Source of the DNA: Pseudopithomyces maydicus
Lineage: Eukaryota; Ascomycota; Dothideomycetes; Pleosporales; Didymosphaeriaceae
Reading direction: 5' to 3'
DNA length: 64,000 nucleotides
Assembly (NCBI GenBank): GCA_026873275.1
Contig: JANTUC010000010.1
Location: forward strand, 868,001-932,000
The notes beneath the pieces are model-generated. The model saw only the letters and a program-made list of their open reading frames with translations, was not told the DNA's origin and searched no databases. Below, one piece after another: positions 1-11,488 of this stretch; position 1 is the first letter of the stretch; every line of letters begins with the position of its first letter. Made by a program: the position numbers and the translations under genes.

Positions 1-3000
1 GCATCATCAATAAGTTCGCGAACATCTTCAGCTTGTAGATGATGGCTGGTCGTCTGCGCAATGGACGCCTTCAGACTACCAATCACTTGGTAGATTTCTG
101 ACAAGTCCACCTGTGGCTGAGGAATGTCGATAGGAGCCTCAAGCGCAAGGGCTGGCTTCTGGGCGGCGAGAGCTTCTGCAACGATAGCACGAATGTCGTC
201 AGGTTGGACAGGAGGATCGACCCGAATTGTTGGCGGTGCTGGAGGTATATGAGATGTAAGCGCTTCGGTGACAATGGACCGAATTGTCTCAGGGTGCAAA
301 GATTCGCTTGGCTGTTTATGTGCAACGATAGCGTCTTCGACGATACTGCGAATTGCCTCCGGCTGTAAAGGTTCTACAGCGGGTTTCTGGTCCAGAGCTT
401 CGGTGATGATTGACTTGATGTCCTCAGGCCAAATTTGTTCGGGTACTGGCATCGGGGGAGGCGGGGGAACATGTGTCTCGAACGCTTCCATCACAATGAG
501 ACGTATATCATCTGGCCGTAAAGACTCAAACGCGTGCGTGGCCACAGCTTCTGAGACCAAAGACCGGATCTCCTCAGGCTTGATGGGGTCATTGTGTGCG
601 GCTGGGTAGTGTGACACGATTGCATCCTCAACAATGGCACGGATTTCATCGGCCGGAACTGCCTCGTGCTTAGGAGGCGTCCATTGCGGCTGATGATGAG
701 AGAGAGCTTCCATGATCACTTCTCGTACATTCTCAGGCTTCAGATGTTCCACCGGAGCGGTCTGGGCCTGATGTACAGCAAGAGCCTCTGTGACAACGTC
801 ACGAATCCTTTCGGGTAGTATAGGCTCTGGAACAGGAACGGGAAGTGTTGTAACAGGTGGCTGGTGCGATTCGAGTGCTTCCTTGACGATGGCTCTGAAT
901 TTCTCTAGTTTCCTGTTCTTTCCGGGAGATCGGTTGCGATGATGCGAGTCGGTACCCCACTCGTCGTCCTCGTCGTCTGCGTCGCTGTCGAGGCGTTCTG
1001 TGGTCGAAAGGCTGCGCCGGCCACGACCGGAGCGCTGCGACATCATAGCAATAGCATCCTGGATACCCTGCAGGTTTTTCTCCAACGGGCCGAGACGGTT
1101 CTGTAGGAGGCGCCCGATGATATCATCGACATGAGTATCGAAGAACTTGCTGCGTGTCTGAATCTTATCCTCGCCTTCTGAGAGAATGCCCTCATCCCAA
1201 TCGCTCATCGGCACCTCGTCCGCGTTGTTCAAGCGATGCACAGGAGACTCATATGCGGCACGATCGTCATCAAATGGATCATGGGTGATGCCAGAGGCTG
1301 ACGAGGGGTGCATGTCGCGCGGCGCGTATAGTCTACGGGGACTAGGACTAGGTGCATCGCTACGCAACATGTTAGCGTTCGGTGGCAGGTCAGATCGCTC
1401 AAACTCATGAACAGATCTTCTTGGAGAAGACTGCTCCCATGAGTTATCGTCGCGCTCAACCCCAAAATCAGACCCTTCGTCGTTCATGTGCTTCATTACA
1501 GCGTCAATGTCGTTGAACGAAGCCTCCCCAAGATTATCGAAATCAACGCTCTCGCTCTCAGGGTACGGTACATGCCTGCGCGATTCCAAAGCAGTCTTGA
1601 ATGACCCATCATCGCTAGGACGGAATGTAGTTGCAGGGCTTCGGCTTGCGAAGCGTGGCGGGCTAGCATGGAACTTATCGGGCTCATCATGTTGGGAAAC
1701 AGAAGGCTTCGTAATGTGAATACCACCGAAATCGTAACCACCAGCAGGAGCAAAAGGCTTGAATTCGAATTCCTTCGCCGTTGCGGAAAGTGAACTCTTG
1801 TGCTTCCTGACAGGCGGCTTCGACAATTCTTCAACGGTGGGCGTCGCAGCGTCACTTTCATGGGCCGATAGATCGTCGATCGGAGTTTTCGAGCCGGTGG
1901 AATCGTCGTCTGGCACATTGCGTATGCTGGGTTCGTTGGATGTAACGTTATGCTGGAGCGAGAGTGGCGCAGGGCTCTTCGATTTCGACTGCGGTGGTTC
2001 TGCATCGGGCGAAACATTCTCTTTCTCTCCTGGCACATATTCCTGTTCGAATTCAAGGCTCTGCGTTGGTACCCGAGCTTGCTGAAGCTCGGCCAGTGTT
2101 TGAGATGGGAGGAATGGCTGCAAGGCAAATTTAGGAACATCGTCTCCGTCCGCACGGTCACGTCGAACACGTTTTTCACGTCCTTCCGGTTTGGCAATAC
2201 GACCATCCTCGTCTTCTCGTTCTTCCGGTTCCATTTGCTTCTCTGGTGTCTTCTGACGCGAACTATCTGGTCGCATGATTGGAACGGCCTTGGAACGTTT
2301 TGCGGGCTTGGTAATATCGTCAGCAGTGATGTTGATTTTACCAAAGATGTTAGGCGAAGATGCAGATTCAGTGTTGTTCGGAGTAAACTCAGCACTGCCA
2401 GGATTAAACACAGGAGCCTCGGGCTTGAAAGAAGGCCCATTGGCAGAGAAACTAAACCCACTCTTCGGCATGGAAGAGTGACTTGGTTTGAACTCGGGCA
2501 CTGTGGGTTTGAACACAGGCGCCTCGACAGCAGGCCTGAATGCAGGTGCATCCGGTTTGAACACTGGTGCATCAGGTTTGAAGGCTGGCGCATCCGGTTT
2601 AAACGAAGGAGCTGTGACACTGAGAGTTGACATGCCGTCAATGCTTGTCCTGTTGCTCGCCGAATTAGGTTCTGCAGGAGACTTAAGAGCCGGGGCGAAG
2701 GATGAGAAACTAGATGAGAGAGAAGGACTGAAGGAAGCGGCCGGATTAAATTTGAACTCCTTAGCTTCGACATTGAGTTTAGAAATTGACGAGTGCGACG
2801 TGTGCTTGCTGTGCATTCCAGAGGCGGGTTTTCCAAACGCAAGCTTTGCGTCTCTCCACGAGTTGCTGACTTGAGACGCTGTCTTTGAGTGTTGCCCAGA
2901 GGTGCTTGTCCCGCGAATCTCACCTTCTTCAAGGCTCGGATTTGTCACGTCAGAAATATTCGTCTTAGCTCCATCACTGTCGCCACGAGGATTCTCAGGT

Positions 3001-5344
3001 GTTCCACCAAATCTAAACGAGGACATAGACTGTTGCTGAGGCTGAGCAAGTGAGTGAGCTCTGCTATGTGGTTGGGGCTGATGAAGAATAGTACGCGAGC
3101 TTTCCCACGTAGATTCAGCAACAGGCTTGGACGGCTTGAGCTCCTCTGTGGTTTCAGGTTCCGTGCTGAAGTCACCACCTTCGTTGAACTGTTTGTCAAT
3201 CGCCTCCTCAAGATGATATTCAGCGTCACGCGCTCCACGCTCCAGGTTTGCACTAATGTTGTGACGATGGCCACGTTGAGGGCTCGGAACGGCGATCTCA
3301 GGCCCAGCTTTGTTGGCGTTCTTCATCAGGGGAACGTCATCCTCCGACTCGGCTTCAGGCACTTCTGCAAGAGTAGAAGAAGGTCTAAGGCCAAGGATCT
3401 GTTGTTGTTGCTGCTGCAAAAGTTGAGCCTGTAGCTGCTGCTGCTGCTGTTGCATTTGAACCAACAAATCATCCTTGGGAGGTTGAGGAAACGGAAACTG
3501 CTGGTTTGGTCTCATGCCAAAAGGCGAACCAGGAGAAACAGCACCGGAAAGATCGGGTCTACTCAAAGGCAGAGCAGGTAGAGCAGGCGAGGCACCACGA
3601 GCACCCTGCATATTGAAATAGTTTCCGGGCGACCATGCACCTGTAGGCGAGGCTGTCTGTTGAATAAAGCTTGCAGGCGAAAATGTCGAATGTCTATGCA
3701 TATGCATGCTTGCGCGAGGATTAACAAAGGCTGCTGGGGAAGCAATTGATTGACGAGACATGTGCCCAGGCGAAGGACCAAGCGGGAAAGAACCGGAGAC
3801 GATGCTTCCTTGTCTCCCACGATGACTTCCTACAGAAGGAGTAGGCAGTGGCGGGGAAAACGGTAGGCCTGGGTGCTGCACGGAAGCCTGTCTTGACATG
3901 GGAGATGGTGTGTCTTCTTCTCCGCCGACTCCAACGCCGAGAGCTGCCAGTTTTGCTTCCAAAAGATGGTTCATGTAAGCGTCCCATTCTTCTTTCCTGG
4001 AAATTCGCACACTAGGCGCGGTGGACCGTACTGTTCGAACGTATTCGTCGTCTGGCCATACAGCTCGATTTTGAGTGAGTGATCTTTCATTTGCAATACC
4101 AGCGGCTGACCAAGGCTCGAAACCGCGGGTATTGTATCCTTGACGCTCGAGTTGTTGTAGCTTTGACTCGACGGCTCCTGGGCTCATTGGCCTAGGGGGA
4201 ATCCAGGGGTGCCTCTGGGAACATCACGACCGATACTGATAACTACACCTTTACCTTTAACCATCACCTTCTTTCGCACACGAGGTGTAGCAGCCGGTTG
4301 AACAACAGGTTGGGCGGGCGAACTAGGCAATGCTGCGTTTGATGCTTCCTCGGAAGGCTGGAGAACACCAGCGGCGGGCTGTTCAGTAGAAGAAGCTGAC
4401 TGCGCAGCCCATTTGCTAAATCCCAACCCTGATCGAAGGCTCCCGCCGGAACCCTGGCGTGAATGCGAGCCCGCATCAGGGTTCGCATACCTTGAGGCCA
4501 TCATCTTGCCAAGCTCTTCTTTCTGACCTTTGCTAAAATGCGACCAAAAGTCTTGCTGATTCAAGGTCTTGTTGTTGCGTCTCGACCTGTGCTTCTTGAC
4601 AGACGGTGATCCTCGCTGCTCTCTATGGAAGTCAGGCCTGTCGTCCGAATCGCTGTCGGGGACTCCGTCACTAAGCCAGTCGTTCGTTTCCGTGTTCCAA
4701 CGTCTCTCCAAGAACTGGCGGACCCACTCTTCGGTTGCGTGTCTCTTGTCGGATCCGGTGACGGGTGGCGTGGAAGCGAATTCAAAGTTGAGCTGGGTGG
4801 GCGTCTCGAGAGCGACGGGTAAGCGAGACGGAATTAGATGGTCTAAATTAAATTGGTTAGGCGAAGCGTTGTCTTGGAGCCGTGGGATAAGGTGCTCGAG
4901 ATTGAAGCGATTGGGCGAGTTGTCCTCGACGAGGGTGGGCGGAAGCAGATGCTCAAGGCCAAACTGCAAGCCAGAGTCGCCGTCCAAGTCGTCGCTGCCG
5001 TAGTTGGTCGAGGGCTGGCTTGGGCGATTGAAGGACGGGGGTGGGTGCCTGTACGGGCTGCCCCAGCTGGCGGTGTAGTAGGAAGTGTCGCAGCGGTTCT
5101 GCCTGTCGACGGTGGAGGGCGTGCGTGGATTGCCTCCGAGGGCAGAGAGGGTCGGGAGCGTGGGAAGCTCCGGGCTCGAGTGTCCAAGGGTCTGAGTGGG
5201 AGACGGGTGGGCTGTCCACAGAGTCTGGGCCGGGGATATCGGTTCACGTGCGTCGGCAGCGTTGGCAGGTTCGTAGATGACGGACGGGGGCGACGATGGC
5301 AGATAGTGCGAGAGCTCGGAGGTAGGTCGGGCTTGATGCAGCAT
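1..5344 (-). CDS. Very large uncharacterised low-complexity protein with C-terminal helix repeats (partial; apparent frameshift)
   Basis: I do not recognise a characterised family; it resembles long, uncharacterised ascomycete proteins. It starts at the ATG at 5344 and runs off the left edge, giving about 1,780 codons here. Residues 1-386 are Ser/Pro-rich with a repeated NRFNLEHLIP-like motif and a basic stretch ending in VKGKGVVISIGRD. At 4195-4199 the frame breaks: it stops at 4184 while coding continues in another frame from PRPMSPGAVESK to position 1. One extra base in the five-C run (coding strand) rejoins them. The second part has SPxP and polyQ stretches (about 3390-3470), roughly nine APxFKP repeats (about 2370-2620), a charged linker and ten copies of a 21-31-residue repeat, core IRxIVxEALxxH, from about 930 to 1. 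No membrane segment or catalytic motif is visible. A scaffold or structural role is only a guess. Confidence 0.72.
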
Positions 5345-6288
5345 TCAGCGGGCAGTCAGGAGCCCAGAAGCAGAAAACACAAGCTTTCCGGATGCTGGAC
5401 AGGCCTGGTAGCTGGTGGATTACAGGGCCAGATGGCGATTAGGAAGCAAAGGACGCGTGCAAAGGGGCCCGTGGTTCCTGAGGGTCTCGAGGGTCTGGGG
5501 GTCCTGAGGGTCCCTGGGGTGGGCAAGGTGACGCTTGACGCGATATAATTATGTCGACAAAAGGAAAAGACGCGCAGTGCAGCTAAAAGAGCGACATGAG
5601 GTTGGGCGGCACAGACGAGGAGACAGCAGTGAGCATCCCGCCAGAGCAACAGCAGCAAAAAGGCAAAAGGGACACGGTTGTGGAGGTGCTGGCGACTATG
5701 TCGAGCAGGAAATTGTGGAAAGGAGGGAAGCTTAAGTCAGCCACCTTTGCCGATTGGTCGCTCCCGCAACGTGCAGGCAGGGGTGTGACGGTACATACGT
5801 CCACGCCGTTGCACGCGCAGGAGAGGGTCCAGCAAGCCGTGGCGCAGGGCGGAATCCCATTCCATCGGGGGGTCCGGCGCTGAGGTCTGCTCTGGCTCAC
5901 ATGATGGTGGATGCTCCAGGGCTCGCGGCGTTGGCCAGCTCTCCTGGCGCCCTCCAGCTGGGGCACACGCAGCCGCCCCCGTTGCTGCCGCCCGCCCGCC
6001 TGCCCGCGCCAAGGCACCCTCCTGGGCCCTCCTGGGGAATTGCAAGCCCTGGAGCAGTGATGCATGCGATTGTCGAACCAATTGCTATGCGCGTCCTTGC
6101 CAGCACGTCTGTTGGGCTGCCACGTCAAGCACCCATCGCTGCGGCTAATAGCCAACCACTGGCTGTCGGCGTTCGAGGCAACCAGACGCAACACGCTCAC
6201 ATGTAGACTCGCTCGACGCGTCGGCATGCACCGCTATCAACAGTGGAACAAACAAACAATGACTACATCCGTGTATCTGCTTACTTGC
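5345..6288. other. Intergenic, 944 bp
   Basis: This lies between the start of the large protein gene and the 3' end of the MFS gene. Overlapping open frames on both strands are GC-rich and show no family resemblance. No RNA gene or repeat was recognised. Confidence 0.6.
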
Positions 6289-7847
6289 CTATACTTTCCG
6301 CCACATGACTAACCTCGTCCTGAAAGGCGACTTGGACGGCATTGCAGACGACGACCTGCCAGTCTCATTCGCTTCTTTCTCCTCCAGCTCCCCAATCTTC
6401 CAAGCCCGCACCAGCCACAGGATGCATGCAGCCCCAAGGTACATGAAGCCTGTGAACAAGATCGCTCCCGTATAAGTCCCATTGAAAGCCACAATCTCAA
6501 GCCCAATCGGTTCGGAAAATGTCGTGGGCAGGACAAGCACCAACCACGTAATTGATAGCGCGCTCGACAAGTCCACGATGCCTATGACTTCTGTGGTAAT
6601 GGGTCCAACAACCGCCCAGTAGGTTCCCGCAACGGTTCCCCCCAAGATGGCGAACAGAATCAACACACCGAAGCTTTTCGCGAATATCCAGATGAGGAGA
6701 CAAAAGATCCCACATAGAGCTGTCATCGAGGAAGCCATGTTGAGTCGACCAAGCGAGTCGCTGAAATATCCGATCGGAGGGCGGCCCATCGCTTGCCCTA
6801 GATTGAAAACCGCACCGATGATGGAGCCCTGGGACGCAGTCATTCCTACTCTTCTCGCGTAGTTTGGTAACGAGAACAGCAAAACCACATATCCCAGCAT
6901 CGAGAGAAACCCGAATGCTAACAGACCCAGAAACTGCGGTCTTTTGAATAGTCGATAATCAAACGACAATTGCGAGCTTCCAATCTGCTTGTTACGGTCT
7001 TTGATAAGGAGAGAGCAGGTGGTGTTGACAACGAAAGCAATGATCCCCAGCGTTCGGAATGCCCACGGCAGTCCGATGCTCTTGATCATCGCTTGCGTGG
7101 CGAGGGAGTAAGTAAGTCCTCCGAGCCCAGATCCGGCCGCAGCAATGCCGTTCGCGAGACTCCGTCGAGTAGTGAACCATTGTGGGGCGATGACCACGCT
7201 TCCGACGAATTGAAATCCCATTCCCCAGCCGAAGCAGATGCCCTGCGAGAGAAACAAATGCCATATCTCGGAAGCAAAGGATGCCGCAATGAAGGATGCC
7301 GTTTCAAAAAGAACTCCAATTAGAAGTGTAGTTCGAGTTCCGTATAAGCGTGTCGTCATTGTGGCCACCGGGGAGATAATCAGCGCCTGAGAGATGGATA
7401 GCCCACCAATAAATGCGTATTCAAGAGCCGTTGCATTAGGAAATATGTTGTTAGAGAGATAATAGGCAAGAAAGACGGCGTAAGAAGAATTTAATCCCCA
7501 GGTATGCCTGCGACTTCTTAGTACTTTGCCAGATGAGATGAGTGAGTATTCCTTCAACACACGTCCAACCCATCTTCTTCTTCTTTCGACAACGAGTGGA
7601 CAAAGCCAAGATCGACTTACCCATTCAATGTTGCAACACATGCAACACAGACCCATCCATACCCTCCGTCAGGAGGGACGTCGACCGCCTTTTCTGGTAG
7701 CCCTTCCCACGGCTGCTTGTTGGCTTCTCCATTTTGCACAGCTTCCCCATTTACACCATACACACCACTACTCCTCTCCGAGGGAGCGTCAATGTCAACT
7801 CTTTGATTATCATCCACCTGTGCTACTTCAGACGCCCTGTTCGTCAT
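6289..7847 (-). CDS. MFS monocarboxylate-transporter-like permease
   Basis: Major facilitator of the fungal MCT-like group, expected in the plasma membrane and moving monocarboxylates or other small solutes; the substrate cannot be read from sequence. Two exons, 7847-7621 and 7507-6289, are joined across a 113-bp intron (donor GTAAGT, branch TACTAAG, acceptor CAG). The product is about 481 aa. Exon 1 ends in the hallmark PPDGGYGWVCVACVATLN, and exon 2 opens HTWGLNSSYAVFLAYYL, the first-helix signature. About 12 hydrophobic segments follow, with GRPPIGYFSDSLGR in the middle loop. The frame is open upstream to a TTG at 7880, but the ATG at 7847 is the likely start. A cluster of palindromic CTGTATACAG repeats lies 540-665 bp upstream. 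Confidence 0.9.
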
Positions 7848-9449
7848 CGATCCGGAAATAACTCGGCTACGCGCGTTCAATCGATTTTAAACGTATAAAA
7901 AGTCTCAACTTTTCGAAAAAAAAATCCCTCCTGAAAAGTCTCAACGTCCCAAATAAACACCGGTCCCCTGCCTAAAATGGGGGTACGGCGAGCCTATATA
8001 CCTTCATCCTACGCTACCGCCTCCTCCACTCTCGGAAATAACAAAATTCTTACGCGATCGTCTCGTCGGAATCCGGGTCCATCATTGGTGCGCTTAACAA
8101 AACTACCAGGTTGGACATGACGATGTGGAGCTGCGGATAATGCGGAGAGGCTGCGGATACTAGAGGTCGCAGGGCATCTGCAGCACCGTGGTGCATAGAG
8201 CACAGCTGTGACTATTGTGGTTGTCCTCGTGGAAGCGACAGTCAGCACGGGAGGCGGCATGCGGCCGCTACTCTCTAGTAGAAGCTAGCCATTGGGCATC
8301 GTCCCGTCGACGGGTTCGGAGGTAACGAATCATGACGGTGATTGATGTTCTCGCCGCTCGGTGAGCGAGGAAGAGCGCGTAAATTCTACTGTATACAGGC
8401 AGCCGATCTCTCTAGGTACATATGGGTGTGCCCTGTATACAGGCATCCGTTTTATGTCTGTATACAATGCCTGTATACAGGAATCCGACTCTTCTGTATA
8501 CGGGCATCCGGACCGGATAATGGCGGACAACCATCTTAGAGGTGACTATCTTGCCAGTGTCCAGTCACAGAGGAAAACAATTTTCAAAGCCCTGTCATCA
8601 ATCATTGCGATCTTCCAGAGTTTCATATTACTATATCATGCTTCTTCGTGAGTTAGTCTCAAGAACCGTGGAACAAAGATGATGAGTGATTGGATACAGG
8701 TTTGCAGGAAAGAAGGGGACTAAATTATTCAAAATCATGTCAAGTTGCTTGAGGTTCAAGTCTTCATGCCCCTAAACACAGTCTCGCATCAAATCAGTAT
8801 AGCCCACGGAAGTAAGCAAGTAATATGTGGTATTTATAACATGGTACTTGACAGTCACGCATTGCGTGCTGCGCTGTTACCCGCAAGCCCACCACGGCCC
8901 CAGCCTTGGGCGCGCAAAATATCTACTGCCACCCTCAAACATCTTGGAGCCTGCCCCAACCATCCCCACTAATATTATGGACACCAAGTGAACGTATCGT
9001 ATTCCATTCCATGCCTCATCAAACAGCACAATGTCGCACAGGGAAAAGAAAAACTCCAGCAAATGCAGGGACAAGAAGGCGCGACGAACCACCGCATAAA
9101 GATTGCGCCAAAGAAAGGAGTTAGCGCCTGGGCTCCTACGCTGTGGTATCGTGTTCCAATTGCGAAGTGAAAGCAGGCCGGAATTTTCCAAGGCCCAGCA
9201 CCAGTACCGAGAACGCCTAAAGTGGTCAAAACTCCTCCGGTTGCACATGATGGCTAGTGTCGCTTTCTGAGATGTCCTGAAGGATTTTCTCGAGCGAGGA
9301 GGGCATTATTTTTTTTCGTGCACTCTCATGCTCGGCTGCGTTTGCGCATTCGGTGCTTCGCATTGGCATTGCTTGTATGACACAAGCCGTGTTCATATGC
9401 CGCAACGAGCATTTGTTTCGGATACGATCAGAATCAAAACCGCCGGCTT
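7848..9449. other. Intergenic, 1.6 kb
   Basis: Upstream of the MFS gene and downstream of the arrestin gene. It holds the CTGTATACAG repeat cluster at 8389-8510. An A8 run occurs near 9310. Small open frames at 8877-9248 and 9226-9453 on the minus strand resemble no family and are left out. Confidence 0.55.
8389..8510. repeat. Cluster of palindromic CTGTATACAG(GMATCCG) elements
   Basis: Five imperfect copies lie in 122 bp, starting at 8389, 8433, 8458, 8471 and 8494. The core CTGTATACAG is a perfect palindrome and is usually followed by GCATCCG or a one-base variant. Spacing is irregular (44, 25, 13 and 23 bp), more like clustered binding sites than a simple microsatellite. It sits upstream of the minus-strand MCT-like transporter. 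Confidence 0.75.
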
Positions 9450-10773
9450 TCATTCGATAAGAGGCTTCCTTTGACCTCCTACTATCGCCATGCCCAGTGC
9501 CGCAAGTCCATTCGGATCGTTATGCCGTACGATAGTGGCCAAGGGTAGCATTGGGTTATCTGGCGAAACATGGGCTGCGTCTCTAGCTGCCTGTTCAATG
9601 GCCTCCATCTCTTCCTTGCAACCGGCGTGGTCGAATGGGCACACCACGATAGGCTGGCGGAGTAATATGTCCCGTGCTGACGACAATTGGGCCTAAAGAG
9701 CGTTAGTACAATGATCTTGACGTGTTCAGTCAGCTGCGGCTGATTACCTTGACTGTCAGATAGTACTCAATCTTGTAGAGCGTACCCGTGGTAGTGAATC
9801 CGTTGACGGCGTACATTGGAAATTCCTTCTTCCCACGTGGTATTATGCCATCCGAGTCCCGCAGGTCTTTCGCAGGGAACACCAGACCTAAATTTGTGAA
9901 ATATCCAGCCTCGGGCATCTTGACACCGACAGCCTGGGTTGTCTTCGCCAGGGTTTTCACCTTCCTGGTGGGTTCGTCGCCCTCGTGATTGAATATAATC
10001 TCCTCGTCTATGCCGACAGTGATCTTTTGGATGGTGACTTTTTGGGCCTTTTTTAACCAGTCTGGATTCGGACTCAGCTTGATGTAAACCGATACAGGAT
10101 CGAGTGGGCCGTAGCTCCACCTGGGCAGACTGATGCCCAGCGTAACAAGGTGGTCTGTAACCCGTTCGGCGCTCTCGGGGCGATTGTACATGCCAAAGGT
10201 GGAGAGGGTGTCGTAGCGCTGTATGGGTACGGGGAAGGGGTACTTCTTCTGTTCGACCTGGCCCTGTTGAACAGTTACTACGAGCTCGTAGAAGGTCTCA
10301 GCTGTCCTGCTCGGCAATTGCAGACTTGCAGGCGGTACTCTTCTGGCCACCTCTTCACCGCCGCGGCCGTATGGTATGAATATGACGAATGGAAGGTCCA
10401 TGGACAGCACGCTCTCGTACTCCTTGCCAGCCGGGCAGCGGAACAGCAGCATCTCTTTACCGACGATGTCGGTGATCTCCTTGCGCGGGGCGGCCAGGTG
10501 CTTCTTGGTCAGGGACTCGGCCGAGGGGTGGATGGTTTCGCGACGGTGGAGGGCGATGGTGACGAGGGAGACGTTGACGGGGGCAGAGACGCCGACGAGG
10601 GGGCGTATTTCGACCTTGCCTTCCAGGCGCGGCTGTCTGGTGGTCAGTACGGGGTGCAGCGGGTGGGAAGGTGGGCGCGGGGGCAGGAGACGTACCAATG
10701 TTGCCGAGATGCCTGGGTAGCCGACGAGGAAGTTGCTGTTTGGCGGTCCTGAGACGCGCACAAAGGCCGACAT
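9450..10773 (-). CDS. Arrestin-like protein
   Basis: Likely arrestin-fold adaptor; arrestin-related proteins usually recruit ubiquitin ligases to membrane permeases, though the role of this one is inferred. Three exons: 10773-10696, 10632-9748 and 9692-9450. Intron 1 (10695-10633) is exactly 63 nt, so it keeps the frame and has no stop; it has a GTACGT donor, a TACTGAC branch and a CAG acceptor. Removing it joins GYPGISATL to PRLEGKVEIRP, which reads as one beta-rich segment. Intron 2 is 55 bp (GTAATC donor, TACTAAC branch, TTTAG acceptor). The product is 401 aa. The C-terminal half (KKAQKVTIQKITVGIDEEI, YTLK-like strands, LYKIEYYLTVKV) is typical arrestin-C. It shares a 715-bp divergent intergenic region with PPIL3. 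Confidence 0.8.
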
Positions 10774-11488
10774 GGCTTCTCACGGTGACGGGGCGTCGGC
10801 GCAGGCCTGGGGGTGCGGCGAGCACCGCATGGGAACTCTCGTGCGGTATGGTCGCTGCTCGGCGCCTGGTGGGTTGCGCTCGAAGAGCTCCGGGCGGAGC
10901 GTCACAGAGGGGGTGCGTGCAGGCGGCGTCGACGCAGCCTGCCTACAGGCGCGGTGGGGTCGACGAGGTGCACCGACGAGGGCGTGTCCAGCAGCGGGCG
11001 GGGCGGCTGGAGGGCGGGCGGTCGGGCGGGCAGGTGGGCACTGGATGCTGGACGCTGGACGCTGGACGCTGGACACCAGGCACTGGGGGCTGGGCACCGG
11101 GCACAGGGGCACTGGAGCGGGCGGCGCGCGGCGGAGAGGGTGCGGTGTTGCGTGGGCAGATGCGCGGGCGCCGGGTGCAGCTGGAGGTTGGACGCTCAGT
11201 AGGTAGTAGGGTCGAGGCGGACGGCGCACTTGTCAATGCGATTGGCCCGGTGCTCTCGCGGCGACGACGGTGGACGATGGGGCAGGCTCGCGGCGACGGG
11301 CGACGGGCGACTGATCAGCACGTAGACTGTTCTATCTAGCGACGTAAGGCGGCCCAGAACGTGGCAGGAGGAAGTAGAGCGGACGGCTTGGGGGTTGGGT
11401 TAGACTGGTCCACAGCCTTCTTTGGGGGCTTGAGCTTCGCGAATCACCACCTCACCCACCCAAAGGATGCCGCTTCAGCTGCACAACC
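10774..11488. promoter_or_regulatory. Divergent intergenic region, arrestin gene / PPIL3
   Basis: This 715-bp GC-rich region contains a four-copy 7-bp tandem repeat, GCTGGAC, at 11047-11074, followed by further G/C-skewed CTGG-rich sequence. The long frames across it on both strands are compositional. Promoter activity is inferred from the head-to-head gene arrangement. Confidence 0.5.

Noticed and set aside
1496..2932. 478-codon minus-strand frame
   Set aside because: Antiparallel/alternate-frame shadow of the giant protein; Ser/Arg/Leu-rich composition and no domain.
9226..9453. 75-codon minus-strand frame starting at the arrestin stop codon
   Set aside because: The last part looks mildly coding (PSSLEKILQDISESD), but no splice site connects it to the arrestin gene and no family is recognisable. 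It is more likely 3' UTR.
10457..11339. Several overlapping frames of 100-220 codons on both strands upstream of the arrestin gene and PPIL3
   Set aside because: GC-rich region with tandem CTGGACG repeats; the frames are compositional and mutually overlapping.
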